NCBI GenBank assembly: GCA_005878515.1
Contig: VBLZ01000062.1
Span: forward strand, 1-9,533
Source: Methanobacteriota archaeon
GTDB lineage: Archaea; Thermoplasmatota; Thermoplasmata; RBG-16-68-12
Direction of reading: 5' to 3'
Length of the DNA stretch: 9,533 bases
Position 1 is the first letter of the stretch; each line of letters opens with the position of its first letter. Of this stretch, positions 1 to 6,000 are shown piece by piece. The notes below the pieces were generated by a model. It was not told the DNA's origin and did no database searches. It saw nothing but the letters and a program-made list of their open reading frames with translations. Both the position numbers and the translations under genes were made by a program.

Positions 1-255
1 TCTCGTCTGCTGATTCACCAGATAGTACCCACCGACCACGCCGGCCGTGATCAACACAACAATCAGCACGACCCACTTCGGAATGTGGATCGGTCTCCCG
101 GCGTTCCGCGATGCGCCCCGACGGGCCTCCTGCTTCAGCTGTTCGCGCAGCTTCGGGGTGTCGGGGTGCCGCGGGTGGGTCCCGTTCAAGTGGCGGAGGA
201 GGTTCTCCGGTTTCACGGAGACGTTGCAAATCGGGCAGCGGTCCAGGGTCGCCAC
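1..255 (-). CDS. C2H2-like zinc finger, single-pass membrane protein (partial)
   Basis: Eighty-five codons are visible and the frame is still open at the left edge, so the C-terminal part is missing. Seen: a zinc-binding pattern CPIC then HLNGTH (C7, C10, H22, H27; spacing C-x2-C-x11-H-x4-H), a charged stretch KLREQLKQEARR (36-47), then a membrane segment at about 61-80 (WVVLIVVLITAGVVGGYYLV). Polar residues follow it, so more protein probably lies beyond the membrane. I chose the GTG at 255 because no ATG exists between it and the in-frame TAA upstream, and because AAAGAGG sits 5 bases ahead of it as a ribosome binding site. Positive residues before the helix suggest the finger is cytoplasmic and the unseen remainder outside. 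The specific function is unknown; a membrane-tethered exported domain (for example thioredoxin-like) is a guess. It is transcribed in the same direction as PAN but has its own TATA-like box, so it need not be cotranscribed. Confidence 0.75.
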   Translation of the reverse strand, partial: MATLDRCPICNVSVKPENLLRHLNGTHPRHPDTPKLREQLKQEARRGASRNAGRPIHIPKWVVLIVVLITAGVVGGYYLVNQQTR

Positions 256-298
256 GGTGGCCTCTTTCCGGTCCGGCAGATGAAAGAAACGAGAGGCC

Positions 299-308
299 CC
301 TATTTAGG
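299..308 (-). promoter_or_regulatory. TATA-like box for the zinc finger gene
   Basis: CCTAAATAGG on the minus strand is an A/T-rich island in GC-rich DNA, 24 bases past the PAN stop. It lies about 48 bases ahead of the GTG at 255. With the usual archaeal 22-27 base spacing, transcription would begin near 277, giving a short leader that contains the AAAGAGG ribosome binding site. Judged by eye only. Confidence 0.45.
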
Positions 309-331
309 AATGACCCGGACGCGCCTCGAAC

Positions 332-1543
332 TCATGCGTACATTGCACCGGACGCGTCCGTCGACCGGATAGGGCTCTCGCCGAGGACCTTGTCGACCGC
401 GCGCTCGAAGTCCGCCATCGTCACGACCTCGCGGTCCTCGCGGATCGCGAACATCCCCGCCTCGGTGCACATCGCATGGATGTCGGCTCCCGTCGTGCCC
501 TCGCATCGGGCCGCGAGGACGCCATAGTCGACGTCCGGCGTGACGCTCATCTTCCGCGTGTGGATCTTGAAGATCGTCATGCGGGCCTCGTGGCCCGGGA
601 GCGGGATCTCGATGATCCGATCGAAGCGGCCCGGGCGCAGCAGGGCCTCGTCGAGGATGTCCGGCCGGTTCGTGGCCCCGATGATCTTCACTTCCCCGAG
701 GGGGTTGAAGCCATCGAGTTCCGCGAGCAGCTGCATGAGCGTCCGCTGGACCTCCCGGTCTCCGGACGTCGCGATCTCGAGGCGTTTCGCCCCGACCGAG
801 TCGAGTTCGTCGATGAACACGATGGAGGGGGATTTCTCGCGGGCCAGCTGGAACAGCTCTCGCACCAAGCGTGCGCCCTCGCCAATGTACTTCTGGACCA
901 ACTCCGAACCGACGAATCGGATGAACGTCGCCTGCGTGCGGTTTGCGACCGCCTTCGCGAGGAGCGTCTTCCCCGTGCCCGGCGGGCCGACCAGGAGGAC
1001 TCCCTTCGGCGGCTCGATCCCGACCTTGCGGTACAGGTCCGGCTTGAGGAGCGGGTCTTCGACGGCCTCGCGCAGTTCGCGCATCTGGACCTCGAGTCCC
1101 CCGACGTCCTCGTAGGTGACCGGGGGTTTCTCGATGATCTCCGCGCCCGTGACGATCGGATCCAGGGAAGGCGGGAGCACGCCCATCACGGCGAGCGTCT
1201 GCTTGTTCAACGCGACGCGCGCGCCGACCACCAGGTTTTCCTTCGCGATGTAATCCGCGGCGTTCACGATGAAGTCCGGGCCCGTGGACGACTTCACGAC
1301 GACGCGGCCGTCCGCCAGGATGTCCCGGATGTTGCCGATGATCAACGGCGGACTCTTGAGCCGATCGAGTTCTTGTTTGAGCCGCCGGATCTCCTTTTGA
1401 AGCCGGCCGAGCTCCGTCTCGACGTATCGCTTCTCGCCTTCGGCCCGCCGGGCGGTCTCCAGAAGCTTGTCGTTGCGGTCCTCGAGAGAGGCGATCCGCG
1501 TCGACATTTTCTCCGAGAATTCACGTATCTGGTCGTCGTCCAT
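332..1543 (-). CDS. pan: Proteasome-activating nucleotidase PAN (AAA+ ATPase)
   Basis: Archaeal homologue of the eukaryotic 26S Rpt1-6 ATPases: a hexameric cytoplasmic motor that unfolds substrates and feeds them into the 20S proteasome. The 403 residues match the normal family length. Visible in order: N-terminal coiled coil (about 12-63), the PP at 65-66 at the coiled-coil/OB junction, OB domain (about 67-125), Walker A GPPGTGKT (186-193), pore loop KYIGEG (218-223, aromatic-hydrophobic pair Y219-I220), Walker B IVFIDELD (241-248), sensor-1 ATN (290-292), arginine fingers in LLRPGRFDR (R306, R309), and C-terminal MYA (401-403), a HbYX motif (hydrophobic-Tyr-X) that docks into the 20S alpha ring and opens its gate. 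All catalytic residues are present. The start at 1543 (MDDDQIREF) was chosen because further upstream the frame runs through the promoter and antisense to MBF1; M13 (MSTRIASL) is an alternative. No 20S subunit gene lies in the window. Confidence 0.97.
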   Translation of the reverse strand: MDDDQIREFSEKMSTRIASLEDRNDKLLETARRAEGEKRYVETELGRLQKEIRRLKQELDRLKSPPLIIGNIRDILADGRVVVKSSTGPDFIVNAADYIAKENLVVGARVALNKQTLAVMGVLPPSLDPIVTGAEIIEKPPVTYEDVGGLEVQMRELREAVEDPLLKPDLYRKVGIEPPKGVLLVGPPGTGKTLLAKAVANRTQATFIRFVGSELVQKYIGEGARLVRELFQLAREKSPSIVFIDELDSVGAKRLEIATSGDREVQRTLMQLLAELDGFNPLGEVKIIGATNRPDILDEALLRPGRFDRIIEIPLPGHEARMTIFKIHTRKMSVTPDVDYGVLAARCEGTTGADIHAMCTEAGMFAIREDREVVTMADFERAVDKVLGESPIRSTDASGAMYA

Positions 1544-1577
1544 AGAATCGTCCGGTGGGTGGGCTGGAAGACGAAGG

Positions 1578-1603
1578 CTATATACCAAGCACTTTTTATT
1601 TAG
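1578..1603. promoter_or_regulatory. Divergent promoter region between pan and mbf1
   Basis: Two A/T-rich elements lie in the 78 bases between the start codons: CTATATACC (1578-1586) and TTTTTATTTAG (1593-1603). Read on the minus strand they are GGTATATAG and CTAAATAAAAA. Each could serve as a TATA box for either gene. CTATATACC read rightward predicts a start site near 1607, just ahead of the mbf1 GTG at 1622. Read leftward it predicts one near 1556, about 13 bases ahead of the pan ATG at 1543. The A/T character is clear; which box serves which gene cannot be settled by eye. Confidence 0.55.
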
Positions 1604-1621
1604 TCTTTGCGGGCTAGATTC

Positions 1622-2119
1622 GTGATCTGCGAATTGTGTGGCGCGGACGTTCCGCGCCTCAAGAACGTGGCCATCGACGCGACGATTCTGGCGGTCTGCA
1701 CGGACTGCGCGCGCTTCGGGGACGAGGTCTCGACGCCGGCGTTGCGGCAGAGCACGATGCCCCCCATCATCGCCCAGCGATTGGAGATGCGCCAACGACG
1801 CATGACCCCGCGCGACGTGTATACGCAGACCGGCGAGCTCGAACTCGCGGAAGACTTCCCCCAGCGGATCCGCCAGGCGCGGGAGGCCCGCGGATGGAAG
1901 CAGGCGGATCTCGGCGCGAAGATCAACGAACGGGTGAGCGTCATCGCGAAGCTCGAGGCCGGCACGATCAGCCCGGGCGACTCGCTCGTCCGCAAGCTCG
2001 AACGGGAACTCGGCATCCGGCTGAAAGAACGTGTCGAACCCGTCGCGGTCAAGAAGCAGGCGGCCGGGAGCGGCGTCACCCTCGGCGACCTGATCAAGAT
2101 GCGCGACGAGCGTCCGTGA
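1622..2119 (+). CDS. mbf1: Multiprotein bridging factor 1 (zinc ribbon plus XRE-type HTH)
   Basis: Archaeal/eukaryotic transcription coactivator family; in eukaryotes MBF1 bridges TBP and gene-specific activators, and the archaeal form has also been linked to ribosomes. 165 residues from the GTG at 1622. Seen: N-terminal zinc ribbon with CELC (C3, C6) and CTDC (C26, C29), a flexible linker (about 35-75), and a cro/C1-type helix-turn-helix (about 79-133) including QRIRQAREARGWKQADLGAK and the MBF1-typical INERVSVIAKLEAG, then GIRLKE and a basic C-terminal tail ending TLGDLIKMRDERP. An in-frame TTG at 1607 would add five residues, but family members normally begin one or two residues before the first Cys, which favours GTG at 1622; the leader would then be very short or absent. 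Its TGA directly abuts the stop of the convergent gene at 2120. Confidence 0.95.
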   Translation: MICELCGADVPRLKNVAIDATILAVCTDCARFGDEVSTPALRQSTMPPIIAQRLEMRQRRMTPRDVYTQTGELELAEDFPQRIRQAREARGWKQADLGAKINERVSVIAKLEAGTISPGDSLVRKLERELGIRLKERVEPVAVKKQAAGSGVTLGDLIKMRDERP

Positions 2120-2590
2120 TCAGGCCATCCCGAGGCGGCTCTTCACCGCGGGCAGGAACGGTGTGACGTCGACGCCTATCTGGTGCGCCGCAACGAGGGC
2201 CGCGACCTCGACTTCGACGTCCAACTTCTCCTGGACTCCGTTCACCGACGCGATCACCGATTTCCGGTCGGTCCGCGTTTTCGCCGCGATGGCATCGACG
2301 ATCCGCAGGAAGACGTCCTCGGATGCAGGCGTCGGCACGTCGAGAATCGCGGAGGTCGGGACGTAGTCCCGCGGCACCTCCACCGCGGCCACGTCGAACG
2401 CAGGGCGGATGGCGCCGCCTTGGGACTCGAGGAGCTTCGTCTCCAGCCCGAGTTGCAGCAAGCGTTGCGCATCCCGCGGAGGGAACCAACGCAGGTCCAT
2501 CGAGGCCGAGAGGACGAATTCCCGCTCGCTCAGTTCGTCCCGGCCTTTTCGCTTGAACAAGAGGGCGATCGCATCGCGGAGCTCGTCCAT
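2120..2590 (-). CDS. DUF2240-like archaeal protein
   Basis: 156 residues, start ATG at 2590 (MDELRDAIALLFKRKGRDEL). The opening pattern, a helix followed by FKRKG, SEREFVLSASMDLRWFPPRDAQRLL and a segment resembling a small winged fold, matches my memory of the archaeal DUF2240 family, which has no assigned biochemical role. The second half (about 88-156) is helical and acidic/aliphatic, with a predicted coiled segment around VIASVNGVQEKLDVEVEVAALVAAH. There are no cysteines, catalytic motifs or membrane segments, so a cytoplasmic, possibly nucleic-acid-associated protein is likely. The upstream frame stays open to 2869 but contains no convincing family sequence and crosses the probable promoter. 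It is convergent with mbf1, with zero bases between the stops. Confidence 0.8.
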   Translation of the reverse strand: MDELRDAIALLFKRKGRDELSEREFVLSASMDLRWFPPRDAQRLLQLGLETKLLESQGGAIRPAFDVAAVEVPRDYVPTSAILDVPTPASEDVFLRIVDAIAAKTRTDRKSVIASVNGVQEKLDVEVEVAALVAAHQIGVDVTPFLPAVKSRLGMA

Positions 2591-2629
2591 CTGGAACCCA
2601 TTGAAGGAATCGACGGAACCGCCCAGGCC

Positions 2630-2638
2630 TAGATAAAC
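2630..2638 (-). promoter_or_regulatory. TATA-like box for the DUF2240-like gene
   Basis: GTTTATCTA on the minus strand, about 40-45 bases ahead of the ATG at 2590. It predicts a transcription start near 2608 and a leader of roughly 18 bases. A second weak A/T patch (GGGATAAAGATTC, minus strand, about 2655-2667) lies further out. Visual call only. Confidence 0.35.
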
Positions 2639-2656
2639 GTGCGGCGGGGCAAGCGA

Positions 2657-2664
2657 ATCTTTAT
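2657..2664 (+). promoter_or_regulatory. Weak TATA-like patch upstream of the structured region
   Basis: ATCTTTAT on the plus strand is one of very few A/T-rich patches in this GC-rich gap. The archaeal spacing of about 25 bases would put a start site near 2686, just before the first helix of the structured region (2691). This is suggestive only; the same patch could act leftward for the DUF2240-like gene. Confidence 0.2.
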
Positions 2665-2767
2665 CCCGCCGGCGTCCCTTGGTCTTCCCGCTCCAGCGTA
2701 AGGTCGCGCTGACCAATGATGCGCGATGCAAGCCTGGAGAGGACACCGTATGGGTCCCTCCTCGACA

Positions 2768-2783
2768 GCCCCGCGTTCGGGGC
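2768..2783. repeat. GC-rich hairpin with four-base loop
   Basis: GCCCCG-CGTT-CGGGGC, a perfect 6-bp stem. It competes with a second perfect pairing, CCGCGTT 2771-2777 with AACGCGG 2802-2808, so the segment could switch between two folds. There is no T-tract beside it, so it does not resemble a bacterial-type terminator. Confidence 0.5.
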
Positions 2784-2818
2784 GCTCCGTGACAGGGGGA
2801 CAACGCGGCGTCCAACAA

Positions 2819-2889
2819 TCCCTCGGCAAGGGTCAGGGCGTCGAGTGAGCAGTCGCTTGTCCGTGACACGCGCTGTTACTGCCGAGGGA
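2819..2889. repeat. 10-bp perfect inverted repeat enclosing a long imperfect hairpin
   Basis: TCCCTCGGCA (2819-2828) is exactly complementary to TGCCGAGGGA (2880-2889). Inside it, CAG 2850-2852, CGC 2854-2856 and TGTC 2858-2861 pair in order with GACA 2865-2868, GCG 2870-2872 and CTG 2873-2875 around the loop CGT, leaving one bulge and one mismatch. The outer stem is the longest perfect inverted repeat I found in the gap. Confidence 0.6.
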
Positions 2890-3019
2890 CAACCCCGGTT
2901 AATCGCGCGTAGGCGTGCTGTCCAAGGATCGGAGGCGAACGGACTGACCACGCTTGCCCCTCGGGAACGATTCTACCAGTTCATTCGGCAACGTTTCCCT
3001 AGATCGTGCCGTCCGACCC

Positions 3020-6000
3020 TCACTCCGGGCTAATCAGTCTTCCCGGTTGAGAGCAGGATCCACGCCGGCGACGTTGCCACGCACCCAGAACGAGCGCGAG
3101 GACCAGGGTCCCTGCCAAGGGGATAACGATGTCTTCGAATTCAGGTAAAAAGACCGCGATCTTGATTTCGTAGGGCGAGGTGTCGCCTTGGTTCCAAAGA
3201 AAGCCGATGAGGCCCCCTGACACCGAATATGGGGAAGTGAGTCCCGCCTTCGTAATCGTGGATACGTCCAGCCCCGTCACGTCGGTCCACGTACCACCGC
3301 TGTATTTTCGACCCTTGATTTGGTTGGTGCTCTGGACGTAAAAGACGTACAGATTCCCGGTCGAACTGTCCCGGGTGATCGTCGGTTGTGTATTGCCGGT
3401 GGACGAATCGACCGTGTCGGCAGCGCCCCACGAGCTCGTCCTCTGTTTGTGAACAATGGCGCCGCTACTGTCACTGTAGACGAGGTCGATGTTGCCCGAC
3501 GCGTCGACCGTTCCACTGGGAGCTTTCGTATACACTCCGGTCGCCGTCGTCGCAATGTTCTCGAGGCTCCCCCAACCTCCCGCTCTCACTTTCCCATCGA
3601 TGGCACCGTTCGCATACCAGAACGCATACACGTTCCCGCTGGACAATGGGAGAATCGTAGGGTAGACATTCACGCTCGCAATGGAAGAGGTGAGCAGGGT
3701 TGTGAGGCTTCCCCAGGCCGATACGTCGTCTGCGTTCGTCGACTTCACGACCGCGACGTCGTAATTCCCGGTGGACGGCTGGGAGTTCGAGGCAACCCAG
3801 AGAAAGCCGTTCGAATCTTTGGTGATGAAAGCGACCTTTGACCCGAAGCTCACCGTGGTGACTGTGATCGCGGCCTGCGTGCCCCACGTGATCGTCGTCC
3901 CGCTAATCGTCCCCCTTCGGACGGGGACGGTCGCGTCGCTCACTCCATCATCTCCGACGGCGTATACGATGTTCGCGCCGGAATCGAACCACACCGACGG
4001 ATTGTTGACGCCCGAACTAGTGAAGACCTGAGAAACCGCGTTCTCCCATGTCAGCGCGTTGTCACTCCATGTGTACACGGAGTTCGATCCGTCATAGTAG
4101 AAGGCCCACCAGCGGGTGCCATCGTAGAAGATCTTGCGCTGATGACTGTACCCGCCTCCGCCGGGCGTGCCGTCTGTGGATGTGTCGATCGTGCGGCTCA
4201 CAAGGCTCGTGCTCAAAACGGAGAACTTCACGTCGAAACCGGAAGATGCGGTTTGGGACCACGCCCATGCGACATTGGAAGACGAACTGGCATTGTACAA
4301 CGCCGTCAGACTCGTTTTCGTCTTCGTGTTCGTCTCGAGCGTCAGCGAGGACCACGCGCCGCCCGAAAATTTCTGCGCCTTGATCTGATAGGTGCTTGAG
4401 ATCCAGAACGCGTAGAGGTCACCCGTCCCGGTGTCCCGAGATATCGTCGGGTACTTGTTTCCAGAAGAGGAATCCAGGGTCGTAGCTGACTGCCACGAAG
4501 ACGTGCGTTGCTGATAGATCACCGAGCCCGTGCTCGGGTCGATGTAGACGAGATGGATATTGAACGAACCGTCCACGGTCGCCGAAGGTCCCCGGTCCAG
4601 GATTCCGCCGTTTCCGGCGATGGAATCGGGGTTCCCCCAGGACCCGCTGTAGAGTTTCCCGTTGATCCCTGAACCGCCATCAAACCAGATCGCGTAGATA
4701 TTCCCAGATCCCAAGGGAACGAGGACACCTTGGATTCCAGCGATGATCGAGTTTCCGTTAATGAGCGCCGTCTTCAAATTCCATGCGGACACGTCGTCGA
4801 CGTTCGTCGATTGCACAGCGTCAAAGTTCCAGTGACCCCCGTTCACCTGTACGTTCGAACCTACCCAAACGAATCCGTTTGCGTCCCGGGTAATGACCGG
4901 TATCAGCGTTGTGCTCGACCCAGAGAACGATGTTATCTGGGCTTCCGTCCCCCAGGTAATGGTGGTCCCACTAATCGTGCCACGCCGCACGCTGATAGCC
5001 GTGGCGCTCCCGATTGCCCCGGCGATGTAGACGATCTTCGTTCCGCCGGCGTTGTAGAACCAGGTAGAAACCTTTTGGATGTTCGCGGTAGTGAAGGCCG
5101 TGTTCTTCGTGTTCACCCAGTCCAGACCGTTTGAGCTCGGCTCGTACATGATTGTGGTTCCGTCGTAGTAAAAGGCCCAGAAGTTCGTCCCATCAAAGAA
5201 CACATTCCGCTCGGCCGGACCGTTCACAGGCGCTGAGGTTGAGGTGTCGATGATGCCGGTCGGGTCGAGACCGCCGGCGGAATACATGAGTCCGTAGGCT
5301 CGAACGAAGGCGGGTTGGGTCGTTCCGTCATCCCGGGCGCCTCCCCATCCTGTCATCTGGAAGAACGCTCGGGAGATGTTGGCGATTCGGACGCCTGGAA
5401 AGGACGCCTCCACATGGGAACCCGCCTTCGCGGCCGATGCCGGGCCGAGGTACGTCCAATTCCACGCCGTGAGGCCCGATCCGCTGAACCGCATTGCCAT
5501 CGACGAGGCAATCAGTCCCGCCTTTCCGCTGATTTCGACGAGGTAATCTGCGCCCAACCCTCCGACGGCGTATCCCGTAGAAGCGTTGCCATCCGAGTCC
5601 AGGAAGAATCGGATTGTATCCGTTCCGTTCACCGGGGGCGGCGGAGGCGCCACGGTGCCATTGCCCGTGCCGGTGGAGGGCGGAACATAGGCGGGATTCA
5701 ACGCAGGGACCATTGTGCCGTTGAGGGACGTGCCGAGCACCCGCGCCATGAAGTACGTCTCGTTGGCGAAGCCTTGGAATTCGTAGCCCGTGAGATCGAT
5801 GTCCGGATTCCAACCGGGTTGTTCGTCGCCGATCGGGTCCCCCGTAATGTTCTGCCACTCTCCGAACGCTCCGTCGACGACAGGCCGGGCAGGAACCGTC
5901 CCAATGTATCCGAGGTTCGCGGGCCCCGCGACCGGTGCGACAAAGGCAACTCCGCCCGAGGCAACCACGACGTCGTCCAGGTCTTTGATGAATGCGCCGA

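Larger units (their letters stand above)
2691..2999. other. Gene-free, strongly self-complementary region; possible structured RNA
   Basis: This is the core of the 429-base gap 2591-3019. No frame in it looks like protein. It holds many complementary segments: CTCCAG 2691-2696 with CTGGAG 2734-2739, enclosing TCGCGC 2704-2709 with GCGCGA 2721-2726; GGAG(A)GGAC 2736-2744 with GTCCCTCC 2754-2761; CTCCTCGAC 2758-2766 with GTCGAG(T)GAG 2840-2849; GCCCCG 2768-2773 with CGGGGC 2778-2783; a 10-base pair at 2819-2828/2880-2889; GGACA 2887-2891 with TGTCC 2919-2923, enclosing GCGCG 2905-2909 with CGTGC 2914-2918; and GGGAACG 2963-2969 with CG(T)TTCCC 2992-2999. Some are mutually exclusive, so not all form at once. 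G-T pairs in two helices fit a plus-strand transcript slightly better. I could not match it to RNase P RNA, SRP RNA, 5S rRNA or tRNA. It may also be a 3' untranslated or regulatory region. Confidence 0.35.

Noticed and set aside
476..1603. Long plus-strand open frame opposite PAN
   Set aside because: PAN on the minus strand has every expected motif; the plus frame is a composition-driven shadow rich in Arg and Asp.
1544..1795. Upstream extension of PAN by 84 residues
   Set aside because: It would cross the divergent promoter and run antisense to the start of mbf1; PAN proteins normally begin just before the coiled coil.
2962..2990. tRNA D-arm-like string (AACTGGTAGAA) on the minus strand
   Set aside because: No matching D stem, anticodon arm or T-arm sequence follows at tRNA spacing.
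2691..2999. RNase P RNA, SRP RNA or 5S rRNA
   Set aside because: I could not find the conserved motifs (for example the RNase P GGCTTA region or SRP GGAAGGGAGCA), and a faint likeness to SRP Alu and 5S loops on the minus strand does not extend to neighbouring helices.
2716..3033. Plus-strand open frame of about 100 codons in the gap
   Set aside because: Low-complexity Arg/Ser/Pro-rich translation, no ribosome binding site and no recognisable fold; the DNA is better explained by inverted repeats.
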